Part shown: piece by piece, positions 7,718 through 16,226 of the stretch | Numbering within the stretch: position 1 is the stretch's first letter | Layout: each line of letters begins with the position of its first letter | Assembly: GCA_021824575.1 (NCBI GenBank) | Contig: JAKAKJ010000084.1 | Span: 1 to 64,000, forward strand | Length of the DNA stretch: 64,000 nt | Origin: Chloroflexota bacterium | Lineage (GTDB): Bacteria; Chloroflexota; Anaerolineae; Anaerolineales; Villigracilaceae | Reading direction: 5' to 3' | Notes under the pieces: model-generated | Database searches by the model: none | What the model was told of the DNA's origin: nothing | Seen by the model: only the letters and a program-made list of their open reading frames with translations | Made by a program: the position numbers and the translations under genes

Positions 7718-9070
7718 TTAGAATTCAATTCCATCCAGAGCACTCTTACGGCGCGGACGTGTCAACCGCCAGCCCAGCAAACTTTGATCATAATTTTTCC
7801 GCAGGCGGATGGCAAACAAAATAGCTATCAACGAAGCTAGAATAGCCATGCCAAGATAAACGTATAGCTTCAAGTCCGGCGAGATGAAGCCGCTGGTGCT
7901 GAGGAAAAGTAAAAATCCAAGCACGAGCGAGCCAATGATAGTGGAAATATCATAAAAATAACGATCAATCATCACGGCAACACGGCCGCGGCGTTCATCA
8001 GGGACAAGGTTCTGCAGGGACTTGCGCGCCGGTTCATCCCACGATTGCTGGACGAGCCGCCCAAGATAACGGGCAATCGCCGCGCCGTAAACGCCGGGAA
8101 CAGCAATCGCCATCCCCCCGCCCAAAGCCAGGGCAATCGGCTGGATGATGAACGAACTTTTCAATCCGATCTTTTCCAGATAACGATTGGAAATAAAAGC
8201 CTGGACCAGCAGTGTGCTGATGATCAAAATAATCTTGAAACTTCCGTAAAAGGTTTGGAATTGAAGCGGATTTTTGGAGACGGCCTGGTCCACCGAAGAC
8301 AGGAAGTGATATTCGATGACTGTAAACGCCAGCCCCGTGAGCAGCATACACACTGCCAGAAAACTAAAGATTGGCACATTCTTGATGTAATCCGCGCCAA
8401 CGCTGATCGTTTGTTTAAGATCGAATGTTTTTTCGTGTGACTGGCGGGCATTCACGGTCACTCTGGAGAAGGCCATTTCGAGGATCAGCAGGCCGATCAA
8501 TAAAACCACGGCTCCGATCGGCAAAAGCGAAGGCGGATCGCCGCCGCTCCTTTGCAGAATCCAGCCGGAAAGAGCCGCGAGACCGTTTCCCAGGATCGAG
8601 CCAATGGCCGTACCCATCAGAATGACCGGATAGAGTCGTTTGGCTTCCGCGGCATTGTACAAATCGTTGACCATGGCCCAAAACGCCAGTGGAAAGATGG
8701 CATAGAATTGATCGGTCAAAATGTAGAGCAAAGTGTAAGAGAACCAATCTGGCGCGCCAATGGCAAAAACAAAACGCAAAATGATGTACAGGATGGCAAA
8801 GCCAATGGTCAGCCACTTCACCAGCTTAAGGCGCTCCATTCGGTCTACAGCCATGGCGTACATGCCTGCCGTGAAAAGGGAAATCACCATGTCCACGATC
8901 CACAACCAGACTATATTGTTTGGGCCGACCTTGCTGACAAATCCACCCGTTGCGATTACATCCGATAATTCCAGGACAAGCGTGGTCACCGCAAGCACCG
9001 CAAGGAGGGAAAAGACCAGCTTGCGCTCTTCGGGCCTGACGTTCAAAATTTGAGAATGTCCGAGGCTCAT
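7718..9070 (-). CDS. NTT/Tlc-like (Npt-type) major-facilitator membrane transporter
   Basis: 450-aa integral membrane protein with about 10-12 hydrophobic segments. The central stretch FPLAFWAMVNDLYNAAEAKR followed by LYP resembles the ATP/ADP translocase-like (NTT) family, where an FW.l.ND.f...eAKRlfp motif is characteristic. NTT proteins are best known from plastids and intracellular bacteria, and many free-living bacteria carry divergent relatives whose substrate is unknown. AAGGAAG lies 2 nt before the ATG, and a TATAAT-like -10 is seen at 9120-9115 on the minus strand. It heads a five-gene minus-strand run. Nucleotide transport is not demonstrated here. Confidence 0.7.
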   Translation of the reverse strand: MSLGHSQILNVRPEERKLVFSLLAVLAVTTLVLELSDVIATGGFVSKVGPNNIVWLWIVDMVISLFTAGMYAMAVDRMERLKLVKWLTIGFAILYIILRFVFAIGAPDWFSYTLLYILTDQFYAIFPLAFWAMVNDLYNAAEAKRLYPVILMGTAIGSILGNGLAALSGWILQRSGGDPPSLLPIGAVVLLIGLLILEMAFSRVTVNARQSHEKTFDLKQTISVGADYIKNVPIFSFLAVCMLLTGLAFTVIEYHFLSSVDQAVSKNPLQFQTFYGSFKIILIISTLLVQAFISNRYLEKIGLKSSFIIQPIALALGGGMAIAVPGVYGAAIARYLGRLVQQSWDEPARKSLQNLVPDERRGRVAVMIDRYFYDISTIIGSLVLGFLLFLSTSGFISPDLKLYVYLGMAILASLIAILFAIRLRKNYDQSLLGWRLTRPRRKSALDGIEF

Positions 9071-9173
9071 GGCTTCCTTCTGAGTATGGGTTTTTCTGGC
9101 TAAGAGCAGCCAAAATTATACCGTGCCAACCCAACTTGACTTGTCCAAATAACTTGCAGGGTTATTGCAAAGA

Positions 9174-9198
9174 GAATATCGCCATTTTGGCGATATTC
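9174..9198. repeat. Palindrome GAATATCGCC-ATTTT-GGCGATATTC
   Basis: Perfect 10-bp inverted arms with a 5-nt spacer. The GATATTC core recurs in the intergenic palindromes at 27691-27757 and 63471-63525. Confidence 0.75.
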
Positions 9199-9469
9199 GG
9201 ATGCGTCAGGACTCTGCCGTGGGATGTCTTCTGATCTTCTTTCGAACGAAATGCTATTGGATAATGCGACCAAAAGCCTTCATTCATGACACAAAACCAA
9301 GCTTTCAGTTACACAAAAATTTGTCGCGAAACCCGGCGTGTGAGGGTTGAAACCGCGATGCGTGCGAAGGGAAAATCCCGTGTCTTTACCCTCTGGCAGT
9401 GAGAAACTTCTACTGCCTTTCATGAAGAAGCAGGTGACATTTAGCGCATCCGCGCCGGGATTTCCTCAG

Positions 9470-9498
9470 ATGACGCGCCATTCTTCAAAGTTTATAAT
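9470..9498 (+). promoter_or_regulatory. Promoter of the MFS gene at 9505, predicted leaderless
   Basis: ATGACG (4/6 match to the -35) is 17 bp upstream of a perfect TATAAT (9493-9498). The GTG start lies 6 nt downstream, so transcription should begin at the start codon. Confidence 0.5.
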
Positions 9499-9504
9499 CG
9501 TAAC

Positions 9505-10761
9505 GTGTTTTCCCGCATTATAGAAAATCAAATACCGGATTCATATCGCTCCAACTTCATCCATCTCTATTTCGACATGGGATGGTTTGGCGTTCTAAGC
9601 GGTTCGGCGGTCAACTTTCTGAATATTTATGCCGCGCGCCTCGGCGCATCCGCAAACGAGATCGGGTTGTTGAGCGCGGTCGGTGCGATGGTCAGCCTGA
9701 CGCTGGCGATACCATCAGGCCACTGGATTGCCCGCCGTCCCATCGGCAAAGCCGTCTTCTGGACTTCCGTTCTTTACCGCATCGGCTTTCTGCTTTGGAT
9801 TCCACTGCCGTGGATTTTTGGCAACCAGGCTCAGGTCTGGGCGTTGATCGTTCTCGCGCTGCTGATGGCGATTCCGCTGACGCCGCTTTCGGTTGGCTTC
9901 AATGCGTTGTTCGCGTCCGCCGTCCCCGAAGAATATCGCGCCCATGTGGCGGGCATCCGCAATGTGGTTTTATCGGTGACATATATTTTGTCGTCGCTGT
10001 TGAGTGGATACTTGCTCGAGCAGTTCACATTTCCGGTTGGATATCAAATTGTTTTTGCAATCGGATTCTTTGGCGCGGCGATGAGCAGTCTGCATCTTTA
10101 TTTTGTGAAGCCGTTGCCGGTGTCGGATGTGAAACCGCCTCTTTCGGAACCGGAGCCGGATGAGGTTCCCGAAAGAGCGGATCGCCCGCTCGATCTTTCA
10201 TCCGCCATCCGCACCGACGTCTGGTCCACGCGCTTTCGAAATGTCCTGCTGGTCCTGATGGGATTCCATCTCGCACAATATCTGGCGCTTCCGGTGTTCC
10301 CGCTTTATCAGGTCAATCAACTGCATCTCACCGACGACCAGATTGGCATTGCCTCGGCATTGTTTTATCTGGTGGTTTTGTTTGGCTCCACACAGCTTCG
10401 ACGTGTTGTGCATAAGATTGGGCATCGCAATGTCACGGCGTTGGGCGTGTTTGGTATGGGGCTGTATCCATTCCTGCTGGCTCTTTCGCACAACGCTTTG
10501 GATTTCTATATTCTGTCTGCCATCGGCGGATTGAGTTGGGCATTAGCTGGCGGAGCGTACGCGAACTACCTGCTCGAACGGATTCCCGCCCACGACCGGC
10601 CCGCGTATCTCGCCTGGTACAACGTGATCTTGAACGCATGTATCCTCGTCGGATCATTGGTCGGGCCGTTGATCGCAAATGGAATTGGTTTGATCCCCGC
10701 GCTGTTTGTCTTTGCCTGCATACGTTCGCTGGCTGGCGTCGCCATCTGGAAATGGGGCTGA
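9505..10761 (+). CDS. MFS transporter
   Basis: 418-aa membrane protein with about 12 hydrophobic segments in two halves joined by a charged loop (about residues 205-235, rich in Pro and Glu). The N-terminal half has the MFS feature SGHWIARRPIGKAVFW after TM2. It starts with GTG at 9505, with TATAAT six bases upstream and no Shine-Dalgarno, so it is probably a leaderless message. The substrate is unknown. It faces smpB on the same strand. Confidence 0.8.
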   Translation: MFSRIIENQIPDSYRSNFIHLYFDMGWFGVLSGSAVNFLNIYAARLGASANEIGLLSAVGAMVSLTLAIPSGHWIARRPIGKAVFWTSVLYRIGFLLWIPLPWIFGNQAQVWALIVLALLMAIPLTPLSVGFNALFASAVPEEYRAHVAGIRNVVLSVTYILSSLLSGYLLEQFTFPVGYQIVFAIGFFGAAMSSLHLYFVKPLPVSDVKPPLSEPEPDEVPERADRPLDLSSAIRTDVWSTRFRNVLLVLMGFHLAQYLALPVFPLYQVNQLHLTDDQIGIASALFYLVVLFGSTQLRRVVHKIGHRNVTALGVFGMGLYPFLLALSHNALDFYILSAIGGLSWALAGGAYANYLLERIPAHDRPAYLAWYNVILNACILVGSLVGPLIANGIGLIPALFVFACIRSLAGVAIWKWG

Positions 10762-10766
10762 TTAAA

Positions 10767-10836
10767 CTTTTGACCGCAAAGCGCATGAAGAACGCTAAGT
10801 TTTATGATTTTCTTGGCGGTCTTCGCGGTTCAAATT
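10767..10836. repeat. Imperfect palindrome of the CTTCGCGGT repeat family
   Basis: The stretch TTGACCGCaAAG...GAAGaaCGCtAAG pairs with CTTgGCGgtCTTCGCGGTTCAA. Related arms occur near 35025-35058, 56902-56967 and 58376-58430. Confidence 0.55.
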
Positions 10837-10859
10837 CGGTTGTGTTAGAATGATTTTGT

Positions 10860-11318
10860 ATGGCCGAAAACGTTAAAGTCGTCGCCACCAACCGCAAAGC
10901 CGGTTTTGAATATTTCCTGCTCGAACGGTTCGAGGCAGGTTTGTCTTTGCAGGGCAGCGAGATCAAATCCATCCGCGCCGGGCAGATGAGCATTGTCGAG
11001 TCTTACGTGGATATAGAAAACGGGAAAGACGCGTGGCTCATCGAAGCGCACATCGCTCCATACGAACAAGCCAACCGCTTCAATCACGATCCGAAGCGCA
11101 AGCGCCGCCTGCTGTTACACAAGAAAGAGATTCGCGAACTATGGAACGGCGTCAAGCAAAAAGGCATGACCATCGTCCCGACGCGCGTCTATTTGAAGGA
11201 TGGCCGCGCCAAAATCGAGATCGCACTGGCGCGCGGCAAGAAAGCTTACGATAAACGCGCTGCGATTGCCAAACGCGATCAAGCGCGCGAACAGGAACGC
11301 GAGTCCAGAGTAAGATAA
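10860..11318 (+). CDS. smpB: SsrA-binding protein SmpB
   Basis: 152 aa, normal length for SmpB, which binds tmRNA and brings it to stalled ribosomes for trans-translation. Family hallmarks are present: ATNRKAGFEYFLLERFEAGL near the N-terminus, GSEIKSIRAGQ, the KRKRRLLLHKKEI motif, VYLKDGRAKIEIALARGKK, and a basic disordered tail. A TAGAAT -10-like box ends 8 nt before the ATG and no Shine-Dalgarno is seen. No tmRNA gene is visible beside it. Confidence 0.95.
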   Translation: MAENVKVVATNRKAGFEYFLLERFEAGLSLQGSEIKSIRAGQMSIVESYVDIENGKDAWLIEAHIAPYEQANRFNHDPKRKRRLLLHKKEIRELWNGVKQKGMTIVPTRVYLKDGRAKIEIALARGKKAYDKRAAIAKRDQAREQERESRVR

Positions 11319-11368
11319 TTCTGGAAGCCAATCAATTCGGCATCAGAGGGCCAGACTGCGAGACAAAG

Positions 11369-12154
11369 ATGAATCAACCCTACACCATCGGCGGCATCAA
11401 TCTTCTGCCCGAAGAGGAAAAACGCAAAATCTATTGCGACCTGATTCCACGCGAACTATTGGAACGATTCAACATCCCGCGCACGTTCGTTGATTCGCAA
11501 GGCCGTTCGCTGATCAAAGCCAAATGGGCGCCCGGCAACCCATCCGTCGAACTGGCGCTTTTCCATCAAGCCGATTTTCCCGATCCGATTCTATACGGTC
11601 ACATGACCGACACGATGAATGGTCAGGTTCACATTCTTTTATATATTTTGAACGATCCCGATTCGCCCCGCTTTGATGTGGACAAAATGCCGGACGGCCG
11701 CGCCACAAAGTTTGGCACGCTGATGCGGAATCTCGAAGCCGAGAAAGCAGCTCTCGAAACGGGACTCACTCCGGGTCAGGTGCGACACGGATTGCGTTTG
11801 CTGGGTCCAGCTGTCATCGCGTTCGAGAACTTTGTCGAAGGGCTTGGTCACGATATGTTTTTCGCCGAGCCTTTGTATTATCACAACGCGATCATCTTCG
11901 AGCGTTATGGATTTGCCTACCAGCAGGGGCGCAAACTGATGGAACGAATCCACGCCGGATTTTTGCCGGGCGGCGACTTACTGAAGCAACTCGATGGCTC
12001 GACGTTTCGCCCGCGCGAAGCGGTCAACAGCATTCGGCTGCGCTCGTGGGCCATTCACGATGGACTGCTGGGCGAACCGTTTACGAATGTGACAATGTAT
12101 AAGCGCGTTGGCAGGCACGCGGGTGTCAGCACAACGGAAGATACAAAGTGGTGA
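11369..12154 (+). CDS. Conserved-looking protein of unknown function
   Basis: 261 aa, no signal peptide or membrane segment. It begins with MNQPYTIGGINLLPEEEKR and has a compact, mixed alpha/beta composition with few low-complexity stretches. Codon use looks like that of its neighbours, so it is very probably real. I do not recognise a family. It lies 50 bp downstream of smpB on the same strand and converges on the TetR gene. Confidence 0.7.
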   Translation: MNQPYTIGGINLLPEEEKRKIYCDLIPRELLERFNIPRTFVDSQGRSLIKAKWAPGNPSVELALFHQADFPDPILYGHMTDTMNGQVHILLYILNDPDSPRFDVDKMPDGRATKFGTLMRNLEAEKAALETGLTPGQVRHGLRLLGPAVIAFENFVEGLGHDMFFAEPLYYHNAIIFERYGFAYQQGRKLMERIHAGFLPGGDLLKQLDGSTFRPREAVNSIRLRSWAIHDGLLGEPFTNVTMYKRVGRHAGVSTTEDTKW

Positions 12155-12187
12155 GCGGGGAGTCTGCGGGAATAAAGGACCAGCGGG

Positions 12188-12793
12188 TTATTGTGGAGGC
12201 GATATCAACTGGTTCAATGCAAAGAACACAATCTCGCGAACGCTGAAGCGGTCAAGCACTGTGTGAGGGATTTGACCCTCGAGCATGAGCGAGACGATGC
12301 CGTGTAATTGTCCCCATACGGAAATGGCCATCATCTCTGGTGGGGCAGGGCGCAAAACGCCCGCTTCCTGGCAGACCCGCACAACATCCACCACGCGCTC
12401 GAATGTTTTGCGTGAAATTTCGACAAAGGCCGGATAATCTTTTTCCTTTTCCAACACGCCCGAAAACATGATATTGAAGGTGTCCGTGTTATTTATGGCA
12501 AATTGAACATACGCCCATGCTCCTTCTGCCAACTGTCGCCGGGGATTATTGGAGTAAGGCGAGACGGCGATGTCCAACTCGGCATAGAGCTGCTTGAATC
12601 CTTCGGTGGAGATGGCCGCGATCAACGACTGTTTATCCGGGAAATGAGCATACGGCGCGGAATGACTGACCCCCGCTTTTTGGGCAACTTTCCGCAGGCT
12701 CAATCCACCGATACCCTCTTTCGCAAGGATTTTGATGCCTGCCTGAATAAGCGCATTTTTCAAATCGCCGTGATGATATTTTTTTAGTGACAT
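12188..12793 (-). CDS. TetR-family transcriptional repressor
   Basis: About 201 aa from the ATG at 12793. The ORF-track start at 12829 lies inside the operator. A TetR helix-turn-helix covers about residues 5-50 (KNALIQAGIKILAKEGIGGL, then LRKVAQKAGVSHSAPYAHF). The ligand-binding domain has the WHG-like features of the C-terminal TetR domain. A TAATAT -10 ends 7 nt before the ATG with TTGACG 17 bp further up, so the message is probably leaderless. It is divergent from the aldolase operon. Both promoters overlap the palindrome at 12814-12832, so self-repression and control of the operon are inferred. The inducer may be the pathway substrate. Confidence 0.9.
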   Translation of the reverse strand: MSLKKYHHGDLKNALIQAGIKILAKEGIGGLSLRKVAQKAGVSHSAPYAHFPDKQSLIAAISTEGFKQLYAELDIAVSPYSNNPRRQLAEGAWAYVQFAINNTDTFNIMFSGVLEKEKDYPAFVEISRKTFERVVDVVRVCQEAGVLRPAPPEMMAISVWGQLHGIVSLMLEGQIPHTVLDRFSVREIVFFALNQLISPPQ

Positions 12794-12800
12794 AAACTTG

Positions 12801-12845
12801 ATATTACGTCCAAATCTTGACACCGTCAAGATATTGTCCTAAAAT
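12801..12845. promoter_or_regulatory. Back-to-back promoters of tetR and the catabolic operon
   Basis: Plus strand: TTGACA (12817-12822), 17 bp, TAAAAT (12840-12845), serving the aldolase operon. Minus strand: TTGACG (12829-12824), 17 bp, TAATAT (12806-12801), serving tetR. The two -35 boxes face each other inside a single palindrome, so one bound repressor should block both directions. Confidence 0.75.
12814..12832. promoter_or_regulatory. TetR operator O1
   Basis: ATCTTGAC-ACC-GTCAAGAT is a perfect 8-bp inverted repeat with a 3-nt spacer. It contains the -35 boxes of both divergent promoters. It matches O2 at all but two arm positions. Confidence 0.8.
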
Positions 12846-12862
12846 CTGGACGCTGTCTAGAT
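12844..12862. promoter_or_regulatory. TetR operator O2
   Basis: ATCTGGAC-GCT-GTCTAGAT has the same 19-bp layout as O1 with one mismatch between its own arms. Its centre is 30 bp from that of O1, about three helical turns, and it covers the predicted start point of the plus-strand promoter. Confidence 0.75.
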
Positions 12863-12885
12863 TGAATGAGGAGGCCGCTTTGGGA

Positions 12886-13566
12886 ATGTTTGACGACGCG
12901 AAAAAACAAATTGTCGAGTCGGCGCAGGAATTGACTCGGAAAGGATATTTGATGGCGACCGGGGGAAATTTGTCGTTGCGGATTGCCGGGCAAAATGCTT
13001 TTGCCATTACCCCGTCCAATTACGATTACATGAAAATGGCCCCGGACGATGTTTGCGTTCTGGATTTCGAACTGAATCTGCTCGAAGGAACTCGCAAACC
13101 ATCGGTTGAATCATCCATGCACGGAGCAGTCTATCAAGTTCGCAGTGATGTAACCGCCATTGTTCACACACATCAAGTTTATGCCAGCGCGCTGACATTG
13201 ATTAAAGCTCCGATCCCTGCATTGTTTGATGAGCAGGCGCGTTTTCTTGGCCGAAGCGTGGACATCATTCCTTACGCGCCCTCCGGTACGGGATTTCTAA
13301 AGAATACAGTCGCCAAGCATGTGAAGAATCATAACAACGCGTTCATGATGCAAAATCATGGTGCGCTGGTTTTTGGGCACGATATGGAACGCGCCATTCA
13401 CAACGTGGAAATTCTGGAGAAATGTGCGCTGGCATATCTGCTGGCAATTTGCTCTGAACGCAAAATCAGCAAAATCCCGTTAGCCGTGCGTGAAGTCGCG
13501 TTTTCAAAATTACGAAACGATCAAAAGAAAGTCGAGAGGGGCGAAAGTGTGAAAGGCGGAGAATAA
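12886..13566 (+). CDS. Class II aldolase/adducin-family protein (AraD/FucA-like)
   Basis: About 226 aa, the usual size for L-fuculose- or L-ribulose-phosphate-type aldolases and epimerases. The family pattern is clear: ATGGNLSLR near the N-terminus, SVESSMHG, the zinc-binding VHTHQVYASAL, and a further zinc histidine in QNHGAL. These enzymes cleave or epimerise ketose phosphates using a divalent metal. GAGGAGG lies 11 nt before the ATG at 12886 and 5 nt before an in-frame TTG at 12880, so the exact start is uncertain. It is the first gene of the TetR-controlled operon and ends one base before the aminotransferase start codon. Substrate unknown; pairing with an FGGY kinase suggests a ketose phosphate. 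Confidence 0.85.
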   Translation: MFDDAKKQIVESAQELTRKGYLMATGGNLSLRIAGQNAFAITPSNYDYMKMAPDDVCVLDFELNLLEGTRKPSVESSMHGAVYQVRSDVTAIVHTHQVYASALTLIKAPIPALFDEQARFLGRSVDIIPYAPSGTGFLKNTVAKHVKNHNNAFMMQNHGALVFGHDMERAIHNVEILEKCALAYLLAICSERKISKIPLAVREVAFSKLRNDQKKVERGESVKGGE

Positions 13567-13567
13567 A

Positions 13568-15013
13568 ATGGACGAGCAGAAATATGCAATCAGTCAGTAT
13601 CATGACACAAAAGAAATTTATGCAAGGTTAGACAACCTTATCAGCCAGCCGATGCGTCCGGTCAATCGTGAGAAGATGCAGGAATTTCTCAGTTATTTCG
13701 ATAATCAATGCAGGCGTTCAAAAGATTTAACGGATGAAGCCAAAAAATTTATTCCGGGCGGCGTGCAGCATAATCTGGCTTTCAATTATCCATTTCCAAT
13801 TGCCATCGAAAAAGTGGAAGGCGCACATTTGTGGGACGCGGATGGAAATCAATACATTGATTTTCTTCAAGCAGGCGGACCAACCGTGCTCGGCAGCAAT
13901 TATGCACCGCTGCGCGAGAAAATTTTTGAATTGCTTAGATCCTGCGGCCCGGTCACCGGCTTGTTTCACGAGTACGAATTGAAGTTGGCGCAACTTGTCA
14001 ATCGCTACATGCCGTCTGTCGAAATGTTCCGCATGTTGGGATCAGGAACAGAAGGCGTGATGGCTGCCATCCGCGCTGCGCGCACGTTTACGAAAAAGAA
14101 ATATGTAATCAAAGTCGGCGGTGCGTATCACGGTTGGAGTGATCAGATGGTTTATGGATTGCATGTTCCGGGCACGGGTCGGCTCGAAGCGAAAGGCATT
14201 CCGCGTGGTGCCAGTTCTGCCACCGAGGAATTTTTTCCGAACAGCCTCAGCGCGTTGAAACGTCATTTAATGGTCAACCGCTTGAGGGGCGGAACCGCGG
14301 CGGTTATTGTCGAACCGCTCGGACCTGAATCGGGAACACGTCCAGTTGCATTCGACTTCAATCAAAAAGTTCGCGAACTTTGCGACGAGTTCGGTACGCT
14401 TCTGATCTTCGACGAAGTCGTGACCGGCTTCCGTCTTGGCTTGGGAGGCGCCCAGGGTTTTTTCGGCGTCAAACCCGATCTGACGGTTTTTGGAAAATGT
14501 ATCTCCGGTGGTTATCCGATGGCGGGCGGCGTGGGCGGACGTGCAGATGTGATGATGTGCTTCGCGGCTGGCATCGGCGGTACAGGCGAACGCGCGTACA
14601 TTGGCGGAACACTTTCAGCAAATCCACTTTCATGTGTGGCCGGTTATTACTCACTGCTTGAAATGGAACGGACGAATGCGCCGGTCATTGCGGGACGCGC
14701 AGGTGATAGACTGACGAAAGGTTTGCAAGCCGTCGTCGAAAAATATGACTTACCGTTTGTTGTTTACAACCAGGGTTCGATTGTCCATCTTGAAACATCC
14801 GGTGTGATGCTGCTCGATCTTCGCAATCCGATTCGACTCGCGCGTGAACTCAAGCCGCGCAAACACATGATGGAAGAAATGGGCGCGGCATATATGTCGC
14901 AGGGATTGATCACGCTGGCGGGTTCGCGCATGTACACATCCATGGCAGATACGGATGATGTGATTGATGAGGCTCTCCGTAAATTTGAAACCGTGTTGAG
15001 TGCGTGTGCATAA
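13568..15013 (+). CDS. Class III PLP-dependent aminotransferase (glutamate-1-semialdehyde aminomutase-like)
   Basis: 481 aa. Class III hallmarks are visible: GGAYHGWSDQMVYG, the PLP-contacting IFDEVVTGFRLGLGG, and the Schiff-base lysine in TVFGKCISGGYPMAGG, then GGTLSANPLSC. An N-terminal extension of about 60 residues precedes the usual FIPGGVQHN start of the GSAM-like fold. GSAM itself makes 5-aminolevulinate, but no haem gene is nearby and the operon is catabolic, so an amino-sugar, amino-polyol or lyase-type activity is more likely. Some class III relatives act as phospho-lyases. The ATG sits next to the aldolase stop codon. Confidence 0.85.
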   Translation: MDEQKYAISQYHDTKEIYARLDNLISQPMRPVNREKMQEFLSYFDNQCRRSKDLTDEAKKFIPGGVQHNLAFNYPFPIAIEKVEGAHLWDADGNQYIDFLQAGGPTVLGSNYAPLREKIFELLRSCGPVTGLFHEYELKLAQLVNRYMPSVEMFRMLGSGTEGVMAAIRAARTFTKKKYVIKVGGAYHGWSDQMVYGLHVPGTGRLEAKGIPRGASSATEEFFPNSLSALKRHLMVNRLRGGTAAVIVEPLGPESGTRPVAFDFNQKVRELCDEFGTLLIFDEVVTGFRLGLGGAQGFFGVKPDLTVFGKCISGGYPMAGGVGGRADVMMCFAAGIGGTGERAYIGGTLSANPLSCVAGYYSLLEMERTNAPVIAGRAGDRLTKGLQAVVEKYDLPFVVYNQGSIVHLETSGVMLLDLRNPIRLARELKPRKHMMEEMGAAYMSQGLITLAGSRMYTSMADTDDVIDEALRKFETVLSACA

Positions 15014-15023
15014 GAGGAACATC

Positions 15024-16223
15024 ATGGCAGATAACTACAAACTTTATGGCTATCGCTGGGTGGTGCTGGCGGTTTTCATGTTCATCAACCTGACCATCCA
15101 AATACTGTGGATCACGTACGCGCCCATTACCGGGCCTGCCGCAAAATTTTATGGCGTGAGCGATTTGCAAATCGGCTTACTGGCGATGTCGTTCATGATT
15201 GCTTTTATCCCGCTTTCGATTCCCGTTTCGTGGGTTATCGACACGTATGGGTTTAGAGTCGCCGTCAGTATCGGCGCGGTGCTGATGGGAATCTTTGGTC
15301 TCCTGCGCGGATTCGCGGGAGCGAATTATTCCCTCGTTTTGTGGAGCACAATTGGGATCGCTGCGGCTCAGCCCTTTCTGCTGAACGCATGGACGAAAGT
15401 CCCCGCCAATTGGTTTGCCATCGAAGAACGCGCCACCGCGGTCGGGTTGGTGACGCTTGCCAATTTGGTCGGCACAGCGCTTGGTATGGTGTTGACGCCG
15501 ATTCTCACAGAAACGATTTCAATTCCAACTGTTCAAATTATTTATGGCAGCATTGCAGCTTTGTCGGCGATTTTATTTCTTGTGCTTGCAAGAGAGACTC
15601 CACCCACACCGCCCGGACCCGCTGGAAGTGAAGTCCGCGCGTTAATGTTGGATGGACTCAAGCACGCGTTCACAGTGAAATCATTTTGGTTGTATCTGTT
15701 TGTTTCATTTATCGGACTTGGAATCTTCAACGGCGTGACCACGTGGGTGGAAAATATTATTCGTCCGCGCGGATTTACACCAACGGACGCGGGCACGCTC
15801 GGCGCGTTGATGCTGGTCGGCGGAGTCTTGGGTGCTGTGACCATTCCGCCGTTTTCAGACAAGCAACACAAACGTCAGCCTTATATTTTGTTGGGTTTGG
15901 TGTTAGCCATACCAGGACTGGCCGGTGTGGCGTTTTCAACCAGTCTTTGGTTGTTGTTTGTCTCTGCATTTGCGATGGGATTTTTCCTCGTCAGCACAAG
16001 TCCAATCGGGATGCAATACGCGGCGGAAGTGACGCACCCAACTCCCGAAGGTACATCGAATGGATTGATCCAACTTTTCGGTCAAGCTTCGGTTGTATTT
16101 GTTTACATCATGGAAGCACTGAAAACATCGGACGGTTCATTCACGCCCGCATTACTTCTGGCCATTGGACTATTGATCATTAGCGCGTTCCTCGTTACGC
16201 AGATGAAAGACCCTCAGAGATAA
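15024..16223 (+). CDS. FLVCR-like MFS transporter
   Basis: 399 aa with about 12 membrane spans. Start chosen at 15024, where GAGG lies 7 nt upstream; the ORF-track start at 15000 overlaps the previous gene. The N-terminal half (FYGVSDLQIGLLAMSFMIAF, then IPLSIPVSWVIDTYGFR) resembles the eukaryotic FLVCR branch of the MFS, which exports haem or carries choline and ethanolamine, more than typical bacterial sugar porters. The substrate here is unknown, but an amino-alcohol would agree with the adjoining aminotransferase. This is inference. The next gene begins 3 nt after its stop. Confidence 0.8.
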   Translation: MADNYKLYGYRWVVLAVFMFINLTIQILWITYAPITGPAAKFYGVSDLQIGLLAMSFMIAFIPLSIPVSWVIDTYGFRVAVSIGAVLMGIFGLLRGFAGANYSLVLWSTIGIAAAQPFLLNAWTKVPANWFAIEERATAVGLVTLANLVGTALGMVLTPILTETISIPTVQIIYGSIAALSAILFLVLARETPPTPPGPAGSEVRALMLDGLKHAFTVKSFWLYLFVSFIGLGIFNGVTTWVENIIRPRGFTPTDAGTLGALMLVGGVLGAVTIPPFSDKQHKRQPYILLGLVLAIPGLAGVAFSTSLWLLFVSAFAMGFFLVSTSPIGMQYAAEVTHPTPEGTSNGLIQLFGQASVVFVYIMEALKTSDGSFTPALLLAIGLLIISAFLVTQMKDPQR

Positions 16224-16226
16224 ATT

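Larger units (their letters stand above)
9071..9504. other. 434-bp intergenic region with several hairpins, no credible ORF
   Basis: It holds the minus-strand -10 (9120-9115) of the NTT-like gene, a perfect palindrome at 9174-9198, a GGGA/TCCC mini-hairpin near 9369-9379, and a hairpin GGCAGT...ACTGCC (9395-9417). The plus-strand MFS promoter lies at the right edge. The 61-aa ORF at 9165-9350 has no domain-like features. A small RNA is possible but unproven. Confidence 0.5.

Noticed and set aside
9165-9350. 61-aa ORF in the 9.1-9.5 kb gap
   Set aside because: No ribosome site, odd composition and it covers a palindrome.
13568-15013. hemL assignment for the class III aminotransferase
   Set aside because: GSAM-like fold and lysine are clear, but no haem genes are near and the context is catabolic. 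A specific hemL call is not supported.
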